In this document: piece after piece, positions 31,601-38,608 of the stretch
Numbering within the stretch: position 1 is the stretch's first letter
Layout of the letters: the number at the start of each line of letters is the position of its first letter
Source of the DNA: an uncultured Christensenella sp.
GTDB taxonomy: Bacteria > Bacillota > Clostridia > Christensenellales > Borkfalkiaceae
Assembly (NCBI GenBank): GCA_910586345.1
Contig: CAJUHC010000010.1
Span: forward strand, 1-39,149
Length of the DNA: 39,149 nucleotides
Reading direction: 5' to 3'
Notes under the pieces: generated by a model
What the model saw: the letters and a program-made list of their open reading frames with translations, nothing else
Database searches by the model: none
What the model was told of the DNA's origin: nothing
Position numbers and translations under genes: made by a program

Positions 31601-33093
31601 ACGATATTACGGAACTTGAAATCAGAGAAGCGGGCAACGGTTATCTTGTTCATCTCAGCCCGTTCGGAAGCGGCGAATATTCGGACGTCAACGTTCCTGT
31701 CGACGGCAATGTTTCCGAAGTAATTTTAAACGGCGTTTCTTATTCTTATACAGAATATAATTTCGGGACTTGGAGCAGAAAAATTCTTACTAAAACCGAT
31801 TTGCACAGTTTCGTCAACGAAAGCGTTGCTCTCGGCAATACGGACGGAGAAGCATACCTTGTTATAAGCGGAAGTTACGCTTATTATACGAGAGACTGGG
31901 TGGACGCACAGTTAGAAAAAATCAAAGCCGATTATATGTACCATAAAGCTCTCGGCAACGCGGATGAAAAAACCGTTATTCTTGACGCAAACGACATAAA
32001 AACCAACGTTGCCGAAGGCGCTGACGGCGGTACGTTTACAATCGGTCTTAAACTTAAAGACAATACGGCAGGCACTGTATTTTTCCATTTTGACTATACA
32101 GACGGTAAAACGAACTTAATCTGCAAACTTACCGATGACGAAAGTAAAATTCAAACCGAAACAGACAACCGTACTTTTACTCTGTCGCTTTACGACGGCG
32201 GGGAAGAATGGACTAACGGTCTTGTTGCAGTGACCATAGTACTGAAAAATGCGGCTTACGGCGAAGTTCGGCTCGTCGGCTTTGAAAGCTCTGACGGCAA
32301 GGTCTATGCCGTGTATTCGGGAGATTGCACTGCTTATTCCGCGGACGATATTAAAAATATGATAACTCTTTCGGAATTTGAAAACAGCACGGACAGCTAT
32401 CATAAGGTTCAAGCGGATTTGACAAAAGCGGTAATATCCGTCGAAAACGAAAAATATATTTTGAAATTCGATATTTCGGATTTAATCGTTGTTGACGATA
32501 AAGACGGCAGAAACGGCGGTTATTTTACGCACATTAAACCCTTCGGTAACGGTGATAACGGCGACGTGTTTAATGCGGAAAACGTCAATGCGCTGACGGT
32601 AGGCGGATTTTCGTATTCGGCGGAAACGTGCAACATTTACGGCTGGACGGGCAGCATAATCAAAATAAAGGACGTACGCGTATTCAGCGGAACCGAAAAA
32701 GCGGAATTCGTCACGGATAACGGAAAAATTTATTATCAGACGACTTTCGCAACCCAAAATATGCAAAAAGACGACGTTGTGAATAAGATTTCCAAAATCG
32801 ATTTGGAATCTACGTCAGGCGGCAGAATCGATTATATAGGCGATGCGCTTATTTTCGGAGAAATGGATTCTAACGGAAAAATTACCGTCAGAATAGATAT
32901 TTCCGCCGTCGGCGCAGGTGTTTATGTTCCGCATTTCTTTACCGACAACGAAACTTCGGGAAAAAATATTTGCGACAATGCGCCTGTTACGGCAACCGTT
33001 TTCGGCGGTAAATCTTACGAGGTTAAAGAAACTAACGTCGAAGCTTGGAATTGGACGGCTTATCTTATCAATATTACTGAGATAACGGAATAA
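28648..33093 (+). CDS. Large repeat-containing surface lipoprotein
   Basis: The 1481-residue product has a signal peptide with lipobox LTAC (Cys28). Two bacterial Ig-like domains follow (about 36-112 and 115-192), with KTVYVVNESFVQTGMEV and KTEYYPGEYFNPAGLKI starts. A region like a carbohydrate-binding module (IEAETG..., about 195-470) is interrupted by a charged helical insert (about 222-300). From about residue 605 to 1340, two repeat types alternate B-A-B-A-B. Type A contains YTKEEMEAELLKIKADY (near 773 and 1066). Type B ends in G-Y-x-V/T-H-x-x-x-F-G (near 608, 925 and 1214). No enzyme motif was seen; it likely binds glycans or partners outside the cell. The ATG follows GGGAGA. Confidence 0.85.
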   Translation: MKKIGKCLIALLFIFALFCGGISVLTACSDNNVVLESISVTKKPSKTVYVVNESFVQTGMEVTAGYSDGTERLLGQDEYTCSVPKFGVPTGKFETSQTVTVSYTEGEIVKSTEFSVTVTNKVTSVEILSGPDKTEYYPGEYFNPAGLKIKAVFQNGSQSEIEIGESNAAFSVTEISAGTECVTVTYGGYGFTIDIAVKNGIYIEAETGLLNGKPVSDDNARTLSYETVKGLVLQLYESHLKVAYGKKLGEIKKAELIASGVKDVESKLSEYYASEEYKTALENYTATNEFKELSEAYKSGTNSDIGEWNYIRDLARYKAHGDSYVGELKKNDEISFVFEADKAGTGSIAFRLASTYLIRDNGEWLPIEMGAVRFDKVCEFYVNGVKADVSSGGEIAGGKTEDGSPNEILWTNWNEVKFNGVSFVEGRNVIRLRMLEHNLVSPAQKDNKAIPNIDSLIISADGDAVISGYDNSAEFSYKVNSIALEKSEDKVELKVEGDISVNTGYIEDLFNIKLGAVDMSVDVAGGKFTAYADVSALTANADGYALTILGKTVEAGDIDITSGTVSAYKDYRLDTQNFVKLIVEDNTHGVRLDSAEIANPEVTLGLRDGKPHIIIGGGVYSATVQGFDLTVPEDVRQIRLEIASAVKDLYLFDVQLFGEPYNTVIPDGTHTVNVLDDNKFEIVCDISKLGIDNGYGVHFNKKGYGKDNDFNSQNFPNFKELKLISLTEGSTKYEIFYNDKDSGHSFDWDTLAVFVSDIHGYNNENISLEKSADGKIYAVISGKYEAYTKEEMEAELLKIKADYRYDEALGNITNITVPLAGKITSQVFEGENGGTYTIKLDISDARDGKIFFHLDFNEGKTNFVCKLTDDEIKRQVETSSYRYKLYTTSGTGSVGGWADGLVAVEIVNLQTPSYGTAEIEGFEKVGDRVYLVISGSYVNHTAESLKSLITSLTFQKSDDLDGEEVCASLDNVTVTVDDGKYFIRYDITELEIREAGNGYLVHLSPFGSGEYSDVNVPVDGNVSEVILNGVSYSYTEYNFGTWSRKILTKTDLHSFVNESVALGNTDGEAYLVISGSYAYYTRDWVDAQLEKIKADYMYHKALGNADEKTVILDANDIKTNVAEGADGGTFTIGLKLKDNTAGTVFFHFDYTDGKTNLICKLTDDESKIQTETDNRTFTLSLYDGGEEWTNGLVAVTIVLKNAAYGEVRLVGFESSDGKVYAVYSGDCTAYSADDIKNMITLSEFENSTDSYHKVQADLTKAVISVENEKYILKFDISDLIVVDDKDGRNGGYFTHIKPFGNGDNGDVFNAENVNALTVGGFSYSAETCNIYGWTGSIIKIKDVRVFSGTEKAEFVTDNGKIYYQTTFATQNMQKDDVVNKISKIDLESTSGGRIDYIGDALIFGEMDSNGKITVRIDISAVGAGVYVPHFFTDNETSGKNICDNAPVTATVFGGKSYEVKETNVEAWNWTAYLINITEITE

Positions 33094-33105
33094 ATTTTCA
33101 AATAG

Positions 33106-33136
33106 AAAAGGCAGCGGGTTAGCCTCGCTGCCTTTT
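33106..33136 (+). terminator. Terminator after the large lipoprotein gene
   Basis: AAAAGGCAGCG (33106-33116) pairs with CGCTGCCTTTT (33126-33136) around a 9-nt loop. The T run is part of the right arm. Confidence 0.85.
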
Positions 33137-33182
33137 CCGTTATTAAGTTTAAGTCCGAAAGCGCGGTAAATCCGAGTAATGC

Positions 33183-33211
33183 TTGAAAATCGGATAAAGA
33201 TATGTTATATT
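33183..33211 (+). promoter_or_regulatory. Promoter of the XRE-M23 fusion gene
   Basis: TTGAAA (33183-33188), a 17-bp spacer and TATATT (33206-33211), with TG at 33203-33204, form an extended -10 promoter. The leader is about 13 nt and includes the tail of a GGAG SD (33218-33221). Confidence 0.7.
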
Positions 33212-33230
33212 GTTTTCGGAGTGTTCGCTG

Positions 33231-34883
33231 ATGAAGAGTTTAGGTTCATTTATCCGCTACGTGAGAAAAAGTAAAGAGCTGACGCAGGAGCAGATTGCGG
33301 AAAGTCTTAATATTGCAACGCCTGTATTAAGTAAATGGGAGAACGACAAAGCCGTTCCGTCGCTTGATTTGCTTTGTAAACTGTGCAATATTTTAAACGT
33401 TAGTATAGAAGAATGTATTTCCGCCGAACTGTCGGACGGCGATAAAACACTTCCGCCGGAAAAATTCGATTCTTTAAAACTCGGTGAAAATATACGACTG
33501 CTGCGTATAAAAAACGGATGGTCGCAGGCAGAAGTAGGCAAAAGACTTTTCGTTTCTTCGCAGACGGTAAGCAAATGGGAAATCGGCGGAATATCGTCTT
33601 TGGAAGTTCTCGGCAAACTTGCCGAGCTGTTCGGCTTGACCCCGACGGAACTGTTGAACGGAATTGAACGTATTCGGTCTATACCTGAAAAACAAACTAC
33701 CGCCGAACAGCTAAAAAAGCCTTACAGATTAAAAATAAAATTTACTGCCGTAATACTTGCCGTAATAATTTTTATGGGTGCGATTGCAGGGCTTATAGCC
33801 GGACTTGTATTAAAAAATAAAAACGGCGATAGACAAAATGACGGAGATAACACTCAAACGGAACAGCCGGACGATAGCAATCCGCCACAAACGGAACAGC
33901 CGGACGATAACAATCCGCCACAACCGGACGACGCCGTTAAAATTGATTTTGCAAGTCCCGTTAAATCGTTTTACAGCGCAGAGGTGAGTTCTATTTGTCC
34001 CGATTCATATAAATTCAATACAAATAAATTATTGTTTTTTGAAGTGGAGACGGGCGAAGAGATTTACGCAGCGGCGGACGGCGTAGTTGAAAGGTGCGGC
34101 TCTATAAGTATCTGTATAAATCACGGTAACGGGCTTATAAGCAGTTACTCTATGATTAAGGCATTAGAAATAGAGGTGGGCAGTGAAACTAAAAAAGGAC
34201 AGCTAATAGGAAAAACAGCCGCTCATCATTTAGATTTCGGATTAACGCTAAACGGCGAACCTGTCGATCCTTTGGAATATCTAACCGAACTGCCCGAACC
34301 TGTTGAACGTCACGTTCACGTGTGGGGCGAATGGCAAATCGGCAAATTTCTACACTGGCTGGAATGCTCCTGCGGTGAAAACAGCAAGTTAGAACCTCAT
34401 ACGTTCAAAGACAATATATGCACCGTATGCGGTTACGAAATTCCGAATATATCAACAGATATAGACAAAAACACTTTTTGTTTACCTATGCAATCGAATA
34501 TATATAGAGTCTATGAGGAAGACATTATTTATAATGACGGTGTGACTACTGATCATTATGGCATAGATTTTTCTGCTGATGCGGGTGACAATGTTTATGC
34601 AGCTTCAGACGGAGTGATTGAAAGAATTACTGACAAAACAGATTATTGTTTAATAAAAATTAAACATAGTAGCGGCATAGTAAGCGTTTATTCGGGAGTT
34701 ATTCCCAAAGATAATCTGAGTGAAGGTAGCAAGGTCAAAAAGGGAGATTTGATTGCGTTCGTTTCGGAAACGCCGATCAACAGAGAATGTGAAGACGGAC
34801 CGCACCTGCATTTTACTATGTTTTTTAACGGCGAATATGTTAATCCGTTAGATTATATTCCGTACAAAGAAACTCAAACTTAA
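33231..34883 (+). CDS. Tandem XRE domains fused through one membrane helix to two M23-like domains
   Basis: The 550-residue protein has two complete Cro/CI helix-turn-helix domains (about 5-62 and 84-143), each with a SKWE signature. One membrane helix follows (about 171-194), then an acidic/proline linker with repeated EQPDD. Outside the cell there are two LytM/M23-like domains separated by a possible zinc ribbon (HVHVWGEW, then CSCG and CTVCGY, 361-402). The first M23-like domain (about 240-352) has lost the HxxxD motif and reads HHLDFG. The second (about 415-545) keeps His442, Asp446 and HLH (525-527), so it could cleave peptidoglycan. The layout suggests a one-component wall sensor that binds DNA. 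The start ATG has GGAG 9 nt upstream. Confidence 0.88.
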   Translation: MKSLGSFIRYVRKSKELTQEQIAESLNIATPVLSKWENDKAVPSLDLLCKLCNILNVSIEECISAELSDGDKTLPPEKFDSLKLGENIRLLRIKNGWSQAEVGKRLFVSSQTVSKWEIGGISSLEVLGKLAELFGLTPTELLNGIERIRSIPEKQTTAEQLKKPYRLKIKFTAVILAVIIFMGAIAGLIAGLVLKNKNGDRQNDGDNTQTEQPDDSNPPQTEQPDDNNPPQPDDAVKIDFASPVKSFYSAEVSSICPDSYKFNTNKLLFFEVETGEEIYAAADGVVERCGSISICINHGNGLISSYSMIKALEIEVGSETKKGQLIGKTAAHHLDFGLTLNGEPVDPLEYLTELPEPVERHVHVWGEWQIGKFLHWLECSCGENSKLEPHTFKDNICTVCGYEIPNISTDIDKNTFCLPMQSNIYRVYEEDIIYNDGVTTDHYGIDFSADAGDNVYAASDGVIERITDKTDYCLIKIKHSSGIVSVYSGVIPKDNLSEGSKVKKGDLIAFVSETPINRECEDGPHLHFTMFFNGEYVNPLDYIPYKETQT

Positions 34884-34898
34884 CAAATACGCTCAGAA

Positions 34899-34944
34899 TT
34901 TAACGCGTCTGCAACTAAATGTGCAGGCGCGTTAAAATTGTTTT
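34899..34944 (+). terminator. Terminator after the XRE-M23 gene
   Basis: A 15-bp stem (34899-34913 with 34922-34936, one G-T wobble) with an 8-nt loop is followed by TTGTTTT. The next gene's -10 box begins just after it. Confidence 0.85.
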
Positions 34945-34948
34945 CGGT

Positions 34949-34954
34949 TATAAT
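34949..34954 (+). promoter_or_regulatory. -10 box implying a leaderless small gene
   Basis: TATAAT is 7 nt before the ATG at 34962, with no SD. No good -35 lies 17 bp upstream, since that place is the terminator's right arm (GGCGCG), so the promoter is weaker evidence than the other leaderless candidates. Confidence 0.5.
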
Positions 34955-34961
34955 TTAATTA

Positions 34962-35177
34962 ATGAAAACACAGTTAATTTTAAGTCTGTATGATTCGCTC
35001 GTTCAGGGCGAAAAGATAGACAGACAAAATTTTTGCATAAAAAACGCAATTTCGGAAAGAACGTTTTACAGGTATATCCGTGAAATCAGTCTGTTTTTAA
35101 TGCACTCCAGACATAACGCAGTTTTGAAAATGGACGATATCGATAGCATTTATTATCTTGAATTGATTAACGACTGA
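34962..35177 (+). CDS. Small helix-turn-helix-like protein
   Basis: The 71-residue protein resembles the N-terminal winged helix of DeoR/WYL-type regulators. ILSLYDSLVQGEKIDRQNFCIKN is followed by the recognition-like ISERTFYRYIREISLFL (residues 29-45) and a beta wing ending in YYLELIND. WYL or other effector domains are absent; the protein ends right after the HTH, with a terminator hairpin that overlaps its stop codon. It may be a stand-alone small regulator or a remnant of a longer one. It sits just upstream of the GLUG-repeat lipoprotein. Confidence 0.72.
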   Translation: MKTQLILSLYDSLVQGEKIDRQNFCIKNAISERTFYRYIREISLFLMHSRHNAVLKMDDIDSIYYLELIND

Positions 35178-35198
35178 CAGTTTCTGTCAGTCGTTTTT
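35170..35198 (+). terminator. Terminator overlapping the end of the small HTH gene
   Basis: ACGACTGACAG (35170-35180) pairs with CTGTCAGTCGT (35184-35194) around TTT, then a T run. The last codons and the TGA stop of the gene (35175-35177) form the left arm, so translating ribosomes could affect its folding. Confidence 0.9.
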
Positions 35199-35255
35199 AA
35201 GACAATGAATATTTAAAATGGTAGAATTAAAAAGAAAAAATTTATGGGGTTATCT

Positions 35256-37793
35256 ATGAAAAAATTTTTATTAATTTTTCTTTCGTGTATAGCTATTGCA
35301 AGCTGTGCATTTGCTCTGACATCGTGCAACAAGGAAAATAAAGATTCAAATCCCGCACCTGTCGCAGGGCTTTTTGAGTTGAAAGATATTCCGTTTTATT
35401 ATGAAAATCTGCTTATAACCAAGTATGATTACCAATTTTATACAAACGGTACGGTAAAAACAACCGTATACGCATCAGCAATTTCAGGTAATTATTCAGA
35501 TGTAAAAACCAATTACGGTACGTATGTTTGGTATGAAGGTACTGATTTTATATATGTTTCTTGGTCCGACAGTTCGAACGTAATTGACCTGAAATATACG
35601 GGCGAATCTATTACGAACGGAATAATGACGAACTATTTTGCGGGGGCAAACGATAACGGTGAAGTGGCGGGAAAGCTCGCGCTTGCAAGTTACTCCGTCC
35701 ATACTTACGCAAACTATTACGTGTCTAATGCCGGCGGAACGATAAGAGGTGAAAAAGAGCAGTACATAAAAAAAGGAGAGAACGCAACGACTGTTACTGC
35801 CGTGCCGAACGACGGTTTTGAATTTATAGGTTGGTCGGACGGAATAACGGAAGCTGAACGTCACGATGTTAACGTTACTGATAACATTATAGTTACCGCA
35901 AATTTCAAGCAGGTTGATGAAATATATAAACTCAATTATGAAGCGAGTTACGGCGGAAAGATAGAAGGAGAGGAATATCAGGAAGTGGCGGAAGGGCGTA
36001 ACGCTTCAACCGTAAAAGCCGTAAGCATTGCCGATAGTTATGTTTTTGTGAAATGGTCTGACGGTGTTACGACTGCAGAAAGAACAGATTTGAACGTTAC
36101 TGAAAATATTAACGTCACGGCGGAGTTCGGCTGGGCTTTGCCGTTTACGTACGTAGCATCTGAACACGGCAGAATAGAGGGTGAGACAACTCAGTATATA
36201 GCAATGGGTACTTACGGTACGACAGTAACCGCTATTCCCGACGAAGGATACAGATTTTACCGATGGTCGGACGATTTAACTACTGCAACGCGCCGTGACG
36301 AGCATACCGAACACATTAATAAGTGGAAATTCACAGCATACTTTTTACCTGACGATACAACACCGAGCGTACCGGACACGCCCGAAATACCTGACACCCC
36401 AGACGTGCCTGACACGCCATCGCTTCCCCTACCGGAGAATTTTGAAATTGGTGACGGAACTCAAAGCAATCCGTATATGATTTCTAATGTAAATCAGCTT
36501 GTCAACGTTGAAAACTATCCCAATGCTCATTTTAAGCTGCAAAATGATATAGTGCTTAACAATGTTAATAGCGGTAAGTACAATATTAAGCCTATGTTTT
36601 CTGATGACAATATGTTTAACGGCGTATTTGACGGTAACGGACATAAAATAAGTAATCTGACTATTTATAATACTACAACTTTCTATGCGGGGCTTTTCGC
36701 CTGTATAGGGGAAAGCGGTTGCGTTAAAAATCTTATTCTCGAAAACGTCGATTTAAAGGGTACAAACTACATAGGCGCAGTTGCGGGTTACTCGCTCGGC
36801 GTGATAGAAAACTGTACGGTAAACGGTGAAATAAACTATCTTTCCGAAAATTCTTACAAAGTTTTCATTGGTGGTATTGTTGGCAGAATTGACAATAAAA
36901 TCGACAAGTGCTCTTCTAACGTAAATATTATTTGTACCGAATTAAACGGCGAAGCAAATTTGGGCGGTTTAGCAGGTTACATTGACGGGGAGAGTTTAAG
37001 TTTATCGGATTGTTTTGCGGTAGGTAATATTTTATGCGAAAGTAAAAAATCGACACTATATGCCGGCGGACTTTTTGGGTATTCAGGGTCCATTAATTTA
37101 ATAAATTGCTACGCAACCGGAGATATAACGGCAACTGGTTGCCAATATACCTATGTAGGCGGATTCATAGGTCGAGATTTTTCTATAACAAGTTCTATAA
37201 CAATAAGCAATGGCTACGCAACCGGAGATATAACGGCAACTGGTTGCCACTATACCTATGTAGGCGGATTTGTCGGTAGTGGTCGTTTAACAGTCAGCAA
37301 TAGCTACACGACGGGAGATATAACGGCAACCGGTTGCGACTATACCGATGTAGGCGGATTTGTTGGTGATGGTAGTTTAACAGTCAGCAATAGCTACACG
37401 ACGGGAGATATAACGGCAACTGGTGACTACGATGCCTATGCAGGCGGATTTGTGGGGGACGGTGGTACTATTAACGTAACTTCGTCCTACACGGTAAGTA
37501 AAATAAGCGTTGCTTCCGAAGGAACGGTTTATTCGGGCGCATTTGCTGGATATACAGACAATTTCAAAATGACAAATGCGCATTGGCTGTATTATGAGGA
37601 AAGCGGTGTGGAATATGCAATCGGGTACGGCGGTTCTATGGGTATTCCATCAAGTATAGGTTCTACAAAGCATACTAAAATTTCGGATTTCTACACGCTT
37701 GCTGATGCTTTAAATACAGGGCTGGAAACTCCTGTATGGGAAAATGTAAACGGCGGATTGCCGACGTTAAAATCAAAAAAAGAGGTTGAATAA
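35256..37793 (+). CDS. Surface lipoprotein with InlB-like and GLUG-type repeats
   Basis: The 845-residue product has a signal peptide with lipobox LTSC (Cys24). After a unique domain (about 30-150), three copies of a bacterial repeat domain occur (about 152-365), with cores like GEKEQYIKKGENATTVTAVP and GFEFIGWSDGI. A proline-rich PDTP linker follows (about 366-388). The rest is a beta-helix-like region of GLUG repeats (YATGDITATG...YVGGFVG), of which the last four are nearly identical. Such proteins often are adhesins. The start is uncertain: the ATG at 35244 lies 12 bp upstream, but the one at 35256 has a GGGG SD-like sequence and gives a standard signal peptide. Confidence 0.85.
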   Translation: MKKFLLIFLSCIAIASCAFALTSCNKENKDSNPAPVAGLFELKDIPFYYENLLITKYDYQFYTNGTVKTTVYASAISGNYSDVKTNYGTYVWYEGTDFIYVSWSDSSNVIDLKYTGESITNGIMTNYFAGANDNGEVAGKLALASYSVHTYANYYVSNAGGTIRGEKEQYIKKGENATTVTAVPNDGFEFIGWSDGITEAERHDVNVTDNIIVTANFKQVDEIYKLNYEASYGGKIEGEEYQEVAEGRNASTVKAVSIADSYVFVKWSDGVTTAERTDLNVTENINVTAEFGWALPFTYVASEHGRIEGETTQYIAMGTYGTTVTAIPDEGYRFYRWSDDLTTATRRDEHTEHINKWKFTAYFLPDDTTPSVPDTPEIPDTPDVPDTPSLPLPENFEIGDGTQSNPYMISNVNQLVNVENYPNAHFKLQNDIVLNNVNSGKYNIKPMFSDDNMFNGVFDGNGHKISNLTIYNTTTFYAGLFACIGESGCVKNLILENVDLKGTNYIGAVAGYSLGVIENCTVNGEINYLSENSYKVFIGGIVGRIDNKIDKCSSNVNIICTELNGEANLGGLAGYIDGESLSLSDCFAVGNILCESKKSTLYAGGLFGYSGSINLINCYATGDITATGCQYTYVGGFIGRDFSITSSITISNGYATGDITATGCHYTYVGGFVGSGRLTVSNSYTTGDITATGCDYTDVGGFVGDGSLTVSNSYTTGDITATGDYDAYAGGFVGDGGTINVTSSYTVSKISVASEGTVYSGAFAGYTDNFKMTNAHWLYYEESGVEYAIGYGGSMGIPSSIGSTKHTKISDFYTLADALNTGLETPVWENVNGGLPTLKSKKEVE
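37108..37462 (+). repeat. Near-identical tandem repeats in the GLUG lipoprotein gene
   Basis: Four units begin at about 37108, 37213, 37303 and 37393, spaced 105, 90 and 90 bp. Each contains the shared core GGAGATATAACGGCAAC and GGCGGATT. All spacings are multiples of three, so gain or loss of a unit keeps the reading frame. The high DNA identity points to recent duplication. Confidence 0.88.
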
Positions 37794-37796
37794 ATT

Positions 37797-38006
37797 ATGA
37801 TGAAAACTGAAAGACTTGAAGAATTGAAACGAAAGGTTTTGCTCGTTATAAAACTTTATTCTGTGCCAAAAGAAAGATACTTTGATGGATTTAATCGCGC
37901 AGAAATTTCAATTGCAGTTGATGAATTGATAAAAGAAGGTTTTATCAAATTTGTAAAAGAAGATTATAACGATATGCATTATAAAGTAATAAAAAAAATT
38001 TTATAA
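37797..38006 (+). CDS. Unknown 69-residue protein
   Basis: I do not recognise this small charged protein. It starts 3 bp after the GLUG lipoprotein stop codon, with GAGGTTG as the SD, so it is cotranscribed with it. A second ATG three bases later is an equally good start. The sequence has helices (LEELKRKVLLVIKLYSV and AEISIAVDELIKEGFI) followed by a short strand-turn-strand, as in a small winged helix, but that is only a guess. A strong terminator begins 4 bp after the stop codon. Confidence 0.72.
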   Translation: MMKTERLEELKRKVLLVIKLYSVPKERYFDGFNRAEISIAVDELIKEGFIKFVKEDYNDMHYKVIKKIL

Positions 38007-38010
38007 AAAT

Positions 38011-38039
38011 AAAGGCGGCTTATCGCCGCCTTTGTTTTT
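38011..38039. terminator. Bidirectional terminator
   Basis: AAAGGCGGC (38011-38019) pairs with GCCGCCTTT (38025-38033) around TTATC, with T-rich exits on both strands. It serves the small gene on the plus strand and the membrane protein on the minus strand. Confidence 0.9.
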
Positions 38040-38041
38040 GC

Positions 38042-38527
38042 TTATTTCTGTTTATCGTCTTTGTCGTCGTTTGATTCCTTTGACTTTATCGAAAATTCTA
38101 TGTTTGTATTGGCTTTGCACAGCGCATCGATAAAATCGTCGTACCAGTCTTCTTTAACCACTATGACGATAAAATTATTGTCGTTAAAATAAACGGAAAG
38201 TTTGTTCGTAGTGCGGTCTAAAAGCACGGTTTCTATTTTTGTTATATCGTATTTGCTCTTTATGATTCCGAAGCTCGTTTTGAGTGTTTTTCCGTCAATC
38301 GAATAGTAAGAAGATACTAAAAGGCTGATTAAAATCACGAGCAGAACGGCGGGAATCAAAAACATTAAAGAATATTGGATAATCGGGAAGAAGATATTTG
38401 CGGCTGAAGTTATATCGCCCGTTACGACCGTAAAAACATTAAGTCCGATACCGATAAAAGAGAGCGCTATGCCGACGCAGATTAAAATATAAGTAAGTCT
38501 TGTAAATTTGTATTTAAAAACCTTCAT
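38042..38527 (-). CDS. Small membrane protein, PH-like domain
   Basis: The 161-residue protein has two membrane segments (about 9-32 and 46-72), then a soluble beta-rich domain that begins YYSIDGKTLKTSFGIIKSKYDITKIETVLL, which resembles the bacterial PH (YdbS/YvbH-like) domains seen after a helical hairpin. The C-terminus is a charged tail rich in Asp and Lys. The function is unknown. The start is the ATG at 38527: the -10 box ends 7 nt before it, so the upstream in-frame start at 38563 would lie before the promoter. There is no SD. Confidence 0.75.
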   Translation of the reverse strand: MKVFKYKFTRLTYILICVGIALSFIGIGLNVFTVVTGDITSAANIFFPIIQYSLMFLIPAVLLVILISLLVSSYYSIDGKTLKTSFGIIKSKYDITKIETVLLDRTTNKLSVYFNDNNFIVIVVKEDWYDDFIDALCKANTNIEFSIKSKESNDDKDDKQK

Positions 38528-38534
38528 ATTTTCA

Positions 38535-38563
38535 ATTATACTTTGATATAAGACAAAAAGCAA
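38535..38563 (-). promoter_or_regulatory. Promoter of the PH-like gene implying a leaderless mRNA
   Basis: On the minus strand, TTGCTT (complement of 38558-38563), a 17-bp spacer and TATAAT (complement of 38535-38540) are followed by 7 nt (TGAAAAT) and then ATG. The expected start of transcription is at or next to the start codon. Confidence 0.72.
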
Positions 38564-38573
38564 TCAAAAACTA

Positions 38574-38602
38574 TTGAAAAAAATCCGTTTATGGTATACA
38601 AT
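38574..38602 (+). promoter_or_regulatory. Promoter of the hydratase gene implying a leaderless mRNA
   Basis: TTGAAA (38574-38579), a 17-bp spacer and TACAAT (38597-38602) are followed by 6 nt (ATAATT) and then ATG. No SD is present. It is divergent from the neighbouring PH-like gene's promoter by about 10 bp. Confidence 0.72.
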
Positions 38603-38608
38603 ATAATT

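Noticed and set aside
37108..37462. CRISPR-like regular repeats
   Set aside because: The repeats encode GLUG protein motifs in one long open frame, and the intervening sequence is related between units rather than unique spacer DNA.
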